A stretch of 64,000 nt of DNA from Paenibacillus sp. SYP-B3998 (GTDB lineage Bacteria > Bacillota > Bacilli > Paenibacillales > NBRC-103111): the NCBI RefSeq assembly GCF_010820665.1, contig NZ_JAAIKC010000009.1:186001-250000 (forward strand), given 5' to 3'. Below the pieces are notes generated by a model. The model worked only from the letters and a program-made list of their open reading frames with translations, was not told where the DNA came from and ran no database searches. A program made the position numbers and the translations under genes. Of the stretch, positions 42,372 through 50,875 are shown one piece after another. Position 1 is the first letter of the stretch; each line of letters starts with the position of its first letter.

Positions 42372-44801
42372 ATGAAAAAGGAATTAAGCGCTTTCCTTGC
42401 TGGCATCATGGTTTTTGGGTCGCTTTTAGCAGGGGTAGCCAATGCGGATACTCTTAAAAATCCTGAAACGGTTAAGAGTGTGACATCAAAGGTTAACACA
42501 AATCTAAGCGAGCTCAACGATGTGACCGAGCATTGGGCAAATCAAGAAATTGCACGTTGGAACAAAAGAGGGATTATTCAAGGGGTAGAAAATGGGAATT
42601 TCGAACCTGAACGAGGACTAACCCGCGCTGAATGGGTAACCTTAGTTAATCGATTATTTCAGTACCAGGAATTAAAACCAACAAAATTTTCTGATGTAAA
42701 AGTGAATGATTGGTTTTCAAAAGATGTTCAAGTAGCCACCGCAGCGGGATACATAAACGGATATGAGGATAGTACCTTTAAACCAAATGCAGTTTTAACA
42801 AGGCAAGAAGCAGCTGCCATGATTAGTCGCGTTCTTAACCTTAAGGCCGATGATCAAGCCCCTTCCTTTAGTGATGGAAACCTTATTGCGCCTTGGGCTA
42901 GAGAGTCAATCTCTGCTGTATACCAAAAAGGAATCATTCAAGGATTTCAAGACGAGAGCTTCCAGCCCACTAAAGCGATAACTCGGGCAGAGGCTATGTT
43001 ACTGTTGGATCGTGCATTTACAACGTATGGTAACTGGTATGACGAAGAGCGAACTTATGGTCCGGAAAGTGGGAAAGATGAACTACCAGGCAGTGTGATT
43101 ATTAATCACGCAGGCGCTAAGCTCCAAAATTTAGATATTGCCGGCGATTTAATTATTGGAAAGCAAGTTGGTGACGGTAATATTTATTTGAAAAATGTTA
43201 CTGTTCACGGGAAAACCTATGTTTACGGGGGCGGTGAGCATAGCGTCCACTTAGAAGATAGTATTATTCTTACAGTTATTATTAACAAAGTAGACGGCAC
43301 CGTAAGGCTTGTTGCTACTGGTAGCACTAGTGTGAAGGAAATAACCATCCAGACAAGTGCAAACATTGAGGCAGGCAAAGGAACGAGTATAAATAAACTG
43401 ACCTTAAGCAATGACCTTCCCGAAAAATCGCGTGTCATGATTAATGGTAGTTTCGATACCGTCAATGTCGAAGCGAAAAGTATCTTAGTTCAAATTCCTC
43501 AAGGGAATATTAACCAACTAAATGTAAGTAAAGGTGCGGAAGGAACTACGCTTGAAACAAGTAAAGAATCTCGCATCCTATCTCTTGTCCTCGATGCTGC
43601 TACAAAAGTATTAGGCAGCGGAAGCATTGATAAGGCTACAATCAACTCAACTGGAATTTCAATGGAGCAACAACCGAAAAATATGGCCATTGGTAGTAAT
43701 GTACCAAGTGATGTTAAGGTCAATATTGGTGGTAACGATAAGCCGGCTTCTTCCTCAAACAACTCTCCAGTTGGTGGTGGAGGATCTAATAACTCCGGTG
43801 GTGGTAGCACTGGTGGCTCCGATAATTCTGGCAATGGCGGAAACACTGGTGGATCAAATGGAAAAGATAAAGATGGTGCATTAGAGGGAGGAAGTTGGTA
43901 TTATCTTGGACTTGCTTCCGATACTGTTACAGTTGGTGAGTCAGTCTATGTTACTAGTACACGAAGTGGAACTTTTTATTTATTCCAATCTGGTATAAGT
44001 CCAACCGATCAAGTGTTATTAGAGGCAGGAGTAGCAGCAGGAACCGTGAGAAAAACAAGCATACAAGCTGGTGTCCGCACGGCAATGGATACAACAGGTC
44101 TACCTTTTAATTCGTTCTATGGGTTAGTTGTTTTCGACTCAGATCATAAGCCTTCTTCTTATAGATACGTTACGGTACTGGATAATCAAACAAAAGCATT
44201 AAATAGTGAACCAAGTATCGTTAGTGTAGGTGCAGATCCACAGTACCTGGAATTTATCTACAATCGTGATATTAAAATCGTTGAGGGTAAAGACCTAAGA
44301 ACATCGGTTACAGTTGCGACGTACAATCAACCCTTCGCCCCATTGTCCATGGACGATGATGTGAAAATTGTTAGGAACAAAATTATATTAACCCCTAAAA
44401 AACCATATGGCAAAAAATATAAGTTGGCGATTGCAACGAATACGATCCAAACGTTAGATGGGAAATATGCGAATAAAGGTTACGTTACGCCATATACGTT
44501 GAATTCATTTGGGAAAGTATTTATGATTTCTCCTACTTATACCTATAATATGAAAATTAAAATTGGCACAAAAATAAAGTTTAAAAGTGAAAGAGACGAT
44601 TCAATCTATTTTGTACTTGATAGTACGGTCGGAACCGAAGCTGATTTCGATAAAGAAGCCAATGATCATGGGAAAAAGATAATCGTCCCTAAAGATGGAG
44701 TAGACGAAACGTATGAAATAGATACTTCTTCCTTAAATAAAGGTCATTATAGACTCTATCCATGGACAGGAATTTCTTTGTACGTTGAGCTGATTGACTA
44801 A
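42372..44801 (+). CDS. S-layer-homology (SLH) domain surface protein
   Basis: This 809-aa secreted protein has a signal peptide with probable cleavage after ANA (25). Three SLH domains span about 45-215 (DVTEHWANQEIARWNKRGII, FSDVKVNDWF, FSDGNLIAPWARESI) and anchor it to pyruvylated secondary wall polymer. A region of beta-helix-like repeats follows (about 235-455), then a Gly/Ser/Asn-rich linker (about 465-505). The C-terminal domain (about 510-809) contains an SbsA-like Ig segment. Binding partner or enzymatic role is not evident. AGGAGAG precedes the ATG. Confidence 0.88.
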   Translation: MKKELSAFLAGIMVFGSLLAGVANADTLKNPETVKSVTSKVNTNLSELNDVTEHWANQEIARWNKRGIIQGVENGNFEPERGLTRAEWVTLVNRLFQYQELKPTKFSDVKVNDWFSKDVQVATAAGYINGYEDSTFKPNAVLTRQEAAAMISRVLNLKADDQAPSFSDGNLIAPWARESISAVYQKGIIQGFQDESFQPTKAITRAEAMLLLDRAFTTYGNWYDEERTYGPESGKDELPGSVIINHAGAKLQNLDIAGDLIIGKQVGDGNIYLKNVTVHGKTYVYGGGEHSVHLEDSIILTVIINKVDGTVRLVATGSTSVKEITIQTSANIEAGKGTSINKLTLSNDLPEKSRVMINGSFDTVNVEAKSILVQIPQGNINQLNVSKGAEGTTLETSKESRILSLVLDAATKVLGSGSIDKATINSTGISMEQQPKNMAIGSNVPSDVKVNIGGNDKPASSSNNSPVGGGGSNNSGGGSTGGSDNSGNGGNTGGSNGKDKDGALEGGSWYYLGLASDTVTVGESVYVTSTRSGTFYLFQSGISPTDQVLLEAGVAAGTVRKTSIQAGVRTAMDTTGLPFNSFYGLVVFDSDHKPSSYRYVTVLDNQTKALNSEPSIVSVGADPQYLEFIYNRDIKIVEGKDLRTSVTVATYNQPFAPLSMDDDVKIVRNKIILTPKKPYGKKYKLAIATNTIQTLDGKYANKGYVTPYTLNSFGKVFMISPTYTYNMKIKIGTKIKFKSERDDSIYFVLDSTVGTEADFDKEANDHGKKIIVPKDGVDETYEIDTSSLNKGHYRLYPWTGISLYVELID

Positions 44802-44833
44802 TAAAAGACGTTTGAAAATAGGCATATACAAGC

Positions 44834-44871
44834 AGAAAACCCGACCTTTTTTAAGGGCGGGTTTTCTAATA
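44834..44871 (+). terminator. Intrinsic terminator after the SLH gene
   Basis: AGAAAACCCG (44834-44843) pairs with CGGGTTTTCT (44858-44867). The tail is only partly T-rich. Confidence 0.65.
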
Positions 44872-45060
44872 AAGTTGTTTGAATACTATTGAATGTGCGC
44901 AATAAAGACCATTATTGCAGGCCTTCTGTCAGCCCATGATCGACTCAAGAAATAGACATTATCAACCTCAACTTCTATAACTCTTTACAACAAAGAGTAA
45001 GCATGTTATCCTTTTAATACCAAGTAATTAAATGTGAATAATGGTATACCGGACGACCGG

Positions 45061-45093
45061 AGACGAACAATTCAATTGTTGCGTCTTTTTTTA
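45061..45093 (+). terminator. Hairpin with T-run in the leader of the thioredoxin-fold gene
   Basis: AGACG-AACAATT and AATTGTT-GCGTCT form a hairpin followed by seven T, about 45 nt before the ATG at 45136. It could be an attenuator or the end of an upstream short transcript. The rest of 44872-45060 shows nothing recognisable. Confidence 0.5.
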
Positions 45094-45135
45094 TTTTCAA
45101 AATCATTTCAAGTGTTGGATGGAGGGATGCAGATT

Positions 45136-45762
45136 ATGAGTTTTCAAAAAGTCGGAGGTATCACACAGGAAAGAAGGCAGAGAGCTTTTCAGGAAGCGCT
45201 AACGTACCAACAGTTTGTGAGTAGAGCTGAGGTCAATGTGGAACGGCTGCAGATCAATTATGAGCTTTACAAATTGAAAGAGCGGGATCTAGCTTATTTT
45301 ACCGGGCTTTCCGAGCCCATTGATGTGCTGGTGCTGGCACATGATTGGTGTGGCGATGTGGTGGCGAATTTACCGCTTTTCGGTAAAATTGAACGGGAAA
45401 CGGGCGGGTTGAAGCTCCATATTTTGCTGCGCGACCCAGACAATCAGGATATCGGGGAAACGTATTTACATACGGATGGAACGAATCACATTCCGACCTA
45501 TGTGTTTTTTAACAAAACGGGTGAGGAACTGGGTGTATTCATAGAGCGTCCAGATTCGATAACGGAGCTGAGCAAGGAATGGAGAGAGAATTTCTGGGAT
45601 CAGCATCCACAATGGGAAGGAAGAGGTAAATTCCCATCCGAACTGGATGAACAGGTGCGCAAAGCGTTATTCTCTTTTATAAAAGAGCAGCGCCCACAGG
45701 CTGTTGAACAAGAGCAGCAGGCTATTATTGATATTATTCGTTCGATTATTTCGCAGTTTTAG
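45136..45762 (+). CDS. Thioredoxin-fold family protein
   Basis: 208 aa from ATG 45136 (MSFQKVGGITQERR), which GGAGGG precedes at 9 nt. Earlier in-frame starts (45034, 45127) overlap the leader hairpin or the ribosome site. The fold is indicated by IDVLVLAHDWCGDVVANLPL and HIPTYVFF, with the cis-Pro-like IPTY. The usual CxxC is reduced to a single Cys (WCGD), so classical disulfide exchange is unlikely. Common in Bacillales with unknown role. Confidence 0.75.
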   Translation: MSFQKVGGITQERRQRAFQEALTYQQFVSRAEVNVERLQINYELYKLKERDLAYFTGLSEPIDVLVLAHDWCGDVVANLPLFGKIERETGGLKLHILLRDPDNQDIGETYLHTDGTNHIPTYVFFNKTGEELGVFIERPDSITELSKEWRENFWDQHPQWEGRGKFPSELDEQVRKALFSFIKEQRPQAVEQEQQAIIDIIRSIISQF

Positions 45763-45776
45763 TATGGATAATGCAG

Positions 45777-45812
45777 GAGACTTGACCTTATTGGGTCATG
45801 TCTCTTTTTTTT
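45777..45812 (+). terminator. Intrinsic terminator after the thioredoxin-fold gene
   Basis: GAGACTTGACC pairs with GGTCATGTCTC, followed by eight T. Confidence 0.85.
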
Positions 45813-45954
45813 AGATATAAGAATTTATATGCTTTTGGGTGAGCGAAACGTCCCCCTTATGGATATGAGTACAAAATTATCGATAAGCGTCAAACCTAAA
45901 AGAGACACAAAAAGAGAAGTAGAAGGCAGCTCCAAGTAGAACAAAAAAGGAGAT

Positions 45955-46056
45955 GGGTATGGGTGGAGAAGCGTTAGCGGGTGCCTTTAAAGTCGTGTTC
46001 ACACCACCTTGTAAATTCAAGGAACACGACTTTAACAGCGGTTGGAGCCCCATACC
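45955..46056. repeat. Large imperfect palindrome in a 640-bp gene-free region
   Basis: Inner arms TTAAAGTCGTGTTC (45987-46000) and GAACACGACTTTAA (46022-46035) are perfect complements. Outer arms GGGTATGGG (45955-45963) and CCCATACCC (46048-46056) are also perfect. The whole would fold into a ~100-nt structure. A short hairpin ACGCC-GTTA-GGCGT with five T follows at about 46098-46115. Small frames on both strands come from this palindrome and are not called as genes. Otherwise 45813-46404 shows nothing. Confidence 0.6.
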
Positions 46057-46404
46057 CAATCCCCTCCCCATGCATAAACTTATGGGTTTAGACAAGGACG
46101 CCGTTAGGCGTTTTTCTTATCAGTGCTCTAGATGAGCACTATATTCAAATTCGATCATCCCCTTGTATAAGCTCCACTGGTCATCGATCCCGCAGCAGAC
46201 CGAGCTAATCTTTTCATAGATGAACCCTTTGATCCTTTGATCCTGTGTTAAATTGACCTTTCGAATAAAAAGATTGCAACTATTGGACTAGGAATGAAAT
46301 AATAGTCTTAGCAAATTTGATCTTTTTCATCTATGTCTTAAAACAAAGGACTATTTGGTCGATAACATGAAGTAACAATAGAGATTGTTTTGGCAAGGAG
46401 CAGA

Positions 46405-48729
46405 ATGAATGAAATGAGAATAATACACTACATGATAATCGCTCTAATTTTTGTCACCCTGGTATTTTCCGTAGAGGTAGTTCTTAAGAGCTACCAAAAT
46501 TCATTACTCCATGAGCTAAGAACATCGGAAGAGTCCCAATTGTCCTCACGAGCTCTGGCATTGAAATCGGTCGTAGACCGTAACTTCAATCTTATGGCAA
46601 GCTTAGAGGCTTATGTCGATTCAAGTTATCTACAAGGTAAAACAGACCGAGAAATTATGACATACATAGCCTCGCTTTATAACGGCGATAAAAGTTCTGC
46701 TTATAATCTATATATTGCGCCCAATGGCATCGTTAAGTACGTATATCCCGCTGAGGGTAATGAAAGTCTTGTGAATTGGAACCTACTCACAGATCCGCGG
46801 ATCAATGTTCAATTGCAAATTCAGCGTGCAGTTCAATCCAAAAAAATGACGGTAGACGGTCCCTTTGAGCTGCTGCAAGGCAATAATGGTTTGGTCGCAC
46901 GGAAGCCCATTTATGAAAATGGAACTTTTTGGGGATTCGTATCCGTGGGATTGGATTTAGACAAGCTTTTATTTGATTCTGGTATTAAAGGCAAAGGAAA
47001 TGAGGCTCTACAGGTCGCAATTCGCACCCCTGGAGAGTCGGCTTTCTATGGAGAGGATAGGGTTTTCCAGAGCAAGCCGATGCTGGCGACGGTGGAACTC
47101 TCGGAATTGGAATGGGAACTTGCAGCACTCCCACAGAGTAGTGTGCTGAAAAGCGTTTATCAACAGATTGGACTTATACGTTTGGCCTATTCTATGGTGC
47201 TGATGCTTGCGCTGCTTTTCTATTTGTACATTATGAGACAACGCAATACCCTAAGTATTGTGGTTAAAGAACGCACACAAGAGCTGCTTGAGGCTAATGA
47301 GGATTTAACGGCAGTCAATGAAGAGCTAACAGCCGGTGAGCAGGAGCTACAGCAATACACTAGGCGTCTGCAGGAATCGGAACAAATGCTATCTTACTTA
47401 GCCTATCATGATGCTTTAACAAGAATTTATAACCGTGCTCATTTTCAAACGCTGCTGAAAGAGCAGATGGAATACGATTATGCGAAAACGTCATCTTTAG
47501 TGGTTCTATTTTTTGACTTGGACAATTTCAAGATGGTCAACGATTCTCATGGCCATCATATAGGAGACATGCTTCTTCAAGAAGTTGTAGGCCGCATTCA
47601 AAGAGCGGAACTCCCTTACCATACATTAGCTCGCTTTGGTGGGGATGAGTTTGCCATGTTGCTGAAGGATTGCACAGGCGAGAACCCAATCCAACACCTT
47701 TGTGAACGACTACTGGACTTAATTAAGGATCCATTTATTATTGCGAACCGTTCTTTCTTTGTGAGCATCAGTATTGGAATTGCACAATATCCGCATGATG
47801 GAGTAACTTGGGAGACGTTGCTTAAAAATGCAGACATGGCCATGTATGTTGCCAAGAGGGAAACGGGAAGTTCCTATACATTTTTTAATAAGCAGATGGA
47901 AACAAATTCGCTTACAAAGCTGGAGATGGGCAATCATTTGCGGCAATCGATGGAACGAAATGAACTGGAAATCGTGTATCAGCCGCAAGTAGATTGTACA
48001 CTTGGCAAAATTATTGGCGTGGAGGCCTTGCTGCGTTGGAATCATACGACCAAGGGTTATATCTCGCCTGCAGAATTTATTCCATTGGCTGAAGAGATGG
48101 GGATGATAGTCCCTATCGGTGAATGGATTTTACGCGGAGCTTGTAATCAGATGAAAGATTGGCATAATAGGCTTGAGCAACCTTTAGCGATTTCTGTGAA
48201 CCTTTCAGTTAGACAGTTGCAAGACGAACGGTTTGTGGATAAAGTTTGTCATATTTTAGAGGAGTCGGGTTTAGAAGCTAAGTATTTGGAGATGGAAATT
48301 ACTGAGAATGTAGCGATGCAGGATGAGCAAGTAGACGCCCTGCGCCATCTGCGCAATTTAGGTATTGCTATTTCTGTTGATGATTTCGGGACGCATTATT
48401 CCTCACTCAGCTATCTGAAAAGGTTTCCTGTTACCAAAATTAAGCTAGATCAGTCCTTTGTACGCGGCGTTCAATCCGATGATAAAGATAGGGCCATGAT
48501 TAAGGCGATAATTTCTGTAGCTAACTCCTTCCAACTCGAAATTATCGCTGAAGGGGTAGAAACGGAAGAGCAGGCCAGCTTTCTCGTAGAAAATGGGTGC
48601 AGACAAATTCAAGGCTACTATTTTTTCCGGCCCATGAATGCCGATCAAATTGTCCAAGTACTTGGGCAAAGTTTGCAGCCAAAGCTGGTCTTTATGGAAG
48701 CGGTAACTGAAAGCAAAAATAAATTGTAG
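46405..48729 (+). CDS. Membrane GGDEF-EAL protein (c-di-GMP turnover)
   Basis: About 774 aa from ATG 46405 (AAGGAG 4 nt before; ATG 46414 is possible). A helix near the N-terminus and another at about 260-282 flank an extracytoplasmic Cache-like sensor. A coiled-coil stretch rich in Glu leads into GGDEF (RFGGDEFAMLL, intact, no RxxD inhibitory site seen) and EAL (GVEALLRW intact). The EAL metal and catalytic residues are in SVNLSVRQL, EMEITEN, SVDDFGTHYSSL and IAEGVETEEQ. Both diguanylate cyclase and phosphodiesterase activities are possible. Confidence 0.9.
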   Translation: MNEMRIIHYMIIALIFVTLVFSVEVVLKSYQNSLLHELRTSEESQLSSRALALKSVVDRNFNLMASLEAYVDSSYLQGKTDREIMTYIASLYNGDKSSAYNLYIAPNGIVKYVYPAEGNESLVNWNLLTDPRINVQLQIQRAVQSKKMTVDGPFELLQGNNGLVARKPIYENGTFWGFVSVGLDLDKLLFDSGIKGKGNEALQVAIRTPGESAFYGEDRVFQSKPMLATVELSELEWELAALPQSSVLKSVYQQIGLIRLAYSMVLMLALLFYLYIMRQRNTLSIVVKERTQELLEANEDLTAVNEELTAGEQELQQYTRRLQESEQMLSYLAYHDALTRIYNRAHFQTLLKEQMEYDYAKTSSLVVLFFDLDNFKMVNDSHGHHIGDMLLQEVVGRIQRAELPYHTLARFGGDEFAMLLKDCTGENPIQHLCERLLDLIKDPFIIANRSFFVSISIGIAQYPHDGVTWETLLKNADMAMYVAKRETGSSYTFFNKQMETNSLTKLEMGNHLRQSMERNELEIVYQPQVDCTLGKIIGVEALLRWNHTTKGYISPAEFIPLAEEMGMIVPIGEWILRGACNQMKDWHNRLEQPLAISVNLSVRQLQDERFVDKVCHILEESGLEAKYLEMEITENVAMQDEQVDALRHLRNLGIAISVDDFGTHYSSLSYLKRFPVTKIKLDQSFVRGVQSDDKDRAMIKAIISVANSFQLEIIAEGVETEEQASFLVENGCRQIQGYYFFRPMNADQIVQVLGQSLQPKLVFMEAVTESKNKL

Positions 48730-48747
48730 AGCGTTCATTACTTTAAA

Positions 48748-48797
48748 CAAAAGAAAAATCTCATTCGCTGAGCTGAGCGAGGGAGATTTTTCTTTTG
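48748..48797. terminator. Bidirectional terminator between the GGDEF-EAL gene and hisJ
   Basis: CAAAAGAAAAATCTC (48748-48762) pairs perfectly with GAGATTTTTCTTTTG (48783-48797). The flanking genes converge. Confidence 0.85.
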
Positions 48798-48825
48798 CGT
48801 TTAAAGGTACTTATTAATTATGTAC

Positions 48826-49632
48826 TTAAAGCTTAACGATTTGTTTTTGTTTATTTTTGTAGTAAACCCAATGCTGAAACCCAATTTCTTTCAACTTGGC
48901 ACCCACTTGGTCCCAATCGTCGCCGACCCGGCTTGGGAGGTGTGCGTCTGAACCGAAAGTCACCTCTACGCCGTGATGTAACGCTCGTTCGAGGATTTCA
49001 TCTGTCGGATACCAACCACCGACGTCTTTGGTCTTACCTGAGGTATTGATTTCAATGGCAACTCCATGTTCACCGATTACTTTTAAAGTTTCGTCTACTT
49101 TTGGAGTAGCGATGTCTGAAAAAGCAGGATAGAATCCTTTCATCGCATCGATATGACCAAGGATTTGGAACATACCCGAGCGCGCAGATTCCTGAATGAG
49201 GCGGTAATATTCTTCCTTTTGCTCAATCTTCTGCGCGTCGTTAAGTCCATTCCAACGTTTGCGATTGAAGATACTGACGCCGCCAGATAAATGCACGGAG
49301 CCAATGATGTAGTCAAAAGGATATTTTGCGTATTCTTGCCGATAGATGTCCACAAATTCCGGGAAAAAATCCGATTCTACGCCGAGAAGGACATCGATTT
49401 TACCTTCATATTCTCGTTTCAACTGAAGTACTTCCTCTATATAACGAGGAAACTCGCTTTTGGCCATCGCGATCAAAGGCTGCGCCTGATCTTCGGAGCT
49501 GCCAAAATAAGGCGAGTGGTCTGAGATGCCAATTACGCCTAAACCGCCTGCGATAGCGGCTTCAATATAGTCGCGAATTGTATCTTGCGCATGTCCGCAA
49601 CGGTCATGGTGGGTATGGAGATCGAATTTCAT
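48826..49632 (-). CDS. hisJ: PHP-family phosphatase, histidinol-phosphatase HisJ-like
   Basis: This 268-aa PHP-domain metallo-phosphoesterase has metal ligands in FDLHTHHDRCGHA, GISDHSPY, GVESDFF and FGSDAHLPSRVG. The length and the DYIIGSVH segment match the HisJ group, which removes phosphate from histidinol phosphate in histidine synthesis. No other his gene is nearby, so another phosphoester substrate is possible. AAGGAGG precedes the ATG. Confidence 0.82.
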   Translation of the reverse strand: MKFDLHTHHDRCGHAQDTIRDYIEAAIAGGLGVIGISDHSPYFGSSEDQAQPLIAMAKSEFPRYIEEVLQLKREYEGKIDVLLGVESDFFPEFVDIYRQEYAKYPFDYIIGSVHLSGGVSIFNRKRWNGLNDAQKIEQKEEYYRLIQESARSGMFQILGHIDAMKGFYPAFSDIATPKVDETLKVIGEHGVAIEINTSGKTKDVGGWYPTDEILERALHHGVEVTFGSDAHLPSRVGDDWDQVGAKLKEIGFQHWVYYKNKQKQIVKL

Positions 49633-49706
49633 ATGTGAAGGAGCCTCCTTAGAGTTTTCGCCAGCAAACTGGCTTCTTGAGATTTGGCCTTTGAATGAAA
49701 CGAATC

Positions 49707-50609
49707 TTATTCCGAACCGAGAAATTGGGTTTCTGGCATCCCTTTTAAGTCTGCCAAGAACTGCTGCATGGCTGAATTCAAGTAACGTCCTGCTTTATAT
49801 ACTACACCTACTGGGTGGGTAATATCCAGTTCGCTTACTTTCAACATTTTTAAGGTGCCGTGGCGAAGCTCGTCAGCGACAGATAGTTTGGAGATGATAG
49901 CAACACCGAGATTTAACTCCACCATACGTTTCACTTCTTCGCTGCTTGTTAGCTCCATCACAATATGCGGAGATACTTCAAATAAAGAAAAAACTTGATC
50001 GACGAATCTTCGCCCTGCAGTTTCAGGCGAAAGCATAATGAAAGGGATATTTCGAAGCTTTTCAATGGATAAATGACTGAAACGGCTTAGTGGGTGCTGG
50101 GATGAAACGATAAGCTCAAACGTGTCATAGTAGAGCACGGACGTTTCTAGTGCTTGATTTTTTTCGAATAAATACGTAATCCCAATATCAATCTGACTAT
50201 TTTCCACACTGCTCATAATTTGGGAGGACGTCATGGAATGAATCGTCGTTTTGATGAGAGGAAATTGATCTTGAAAATAGGAGAGGACCCTCGGCAAAAT
50301 TTGCATGGCTATCGATGTCGTTGTTCCGATATGAATATGCCCTTGCGGTGTTTGATGTAAATCGGCAAGCCGCTGCTTTAAATCGCTGGAGATACGCAGT
50401 ATCTTTTCTGCATGTTCAAGAAACAACTTTCCGCTGTCCGTTAAAGTCACGGGTTGATTTCGATCGATTAGAATCGTGCCGAATTCGTCTTCTAAGCTCT
50501 TTATCTGTGCGGAAACGGCAGGTTGGGTCAAGTTAAGAAGTTCCCCAGCTTTACGAAAACTCATCGTTTTGGAGATCGTTAGCAACGTCTCCAACTGGTT
50601 CATATTCAT
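49707..50609 (-). CDS. LysR-family transcriptional regulator
   Basis: 300 aa from ATG 50609 (MNMNQLETLLTISKTMSF), with AGGAGG 7 nt before it. ATG 50615 abuts that site. The HTH is FRKAGELLNLTQPAVSAQI. The effector domain resembles those of CysL/CbbR-type regulators. It is divergent from the drug exporter operon, which has its own PadR regulator, so its target is uncertain. Confidence 0.88.
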   Translation of the reverse strand: MNMNQLETLLTISKTMSFRKAGELLNLTQPAVSAQIKSLEDEFGTILIDRNQPVTLTDSGKLFLEHAEKILRISSDLKQRLADLHQTPQGHIHIGTTTSIAMQILPRVLSYFQDQFPLIKTTIHSMTSSQIMSSVENSQIDIGITYLFEKNQALETSVLYYDTFELIVSSQHPLSRFSHLSIEKLRNIPFIMLSPETAGRRFVDQVFSLFEVSPHIVMELTSSEEVKRMVELNLGVAIISKLSVADELRHGTLKMLKVSELDITHPVGVVYKAGRYLNSAMQQFLADLKGMPETQFLGSE

Positions 50610-50794
50610 GAGCATACCTCCTGCATTCTTAGATTGGGATACAAATAAAATTTATCGAAATTGTAAAGGGCATAAAAAGTTTTTCTAACCTTATTATATA
50701 TGAATTGGGCTGTGCTCGGCAATGTCTTGGCATAAAGCGTATGAAGCAAGTGCAATCTACGTAAGGGAATAAATGACTATAATGATTTTCTCTA

Positions 50795-50822
50795 TTGCTA
50801 TATACTCAAATTTGAATATAAT
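50795..50822 (+). promoter_or_regulatory. Promoter with palindromic operator of the MFS-PadR operon
   Basis: TTGCTA (50795-50800) and TATAAT (50817-50822) are separated by 16 bp. The spacer holds ATACTCAAATTTGAATAT (50802-50819), palindromic at 16 of 18 positions. A repressor bound there would block RNA polymerase. The PadR protein in the operon is the obvious candidate. Confidence 0.6.
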
Positions 50823-50875
50823 AATTTATATATCTGCACGAATAAGCATCATTAAATAATAAAGGAGCTAGAGTG

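Noticed and set aside
45877..46135. 72-aa minus and 60-aa plus frames in the 45.8-46.1 kb region
   Set aside because: Both run through the same palindrome and mirror each other, and neither has a convincing ribosome site. Structure explains them better than coding.
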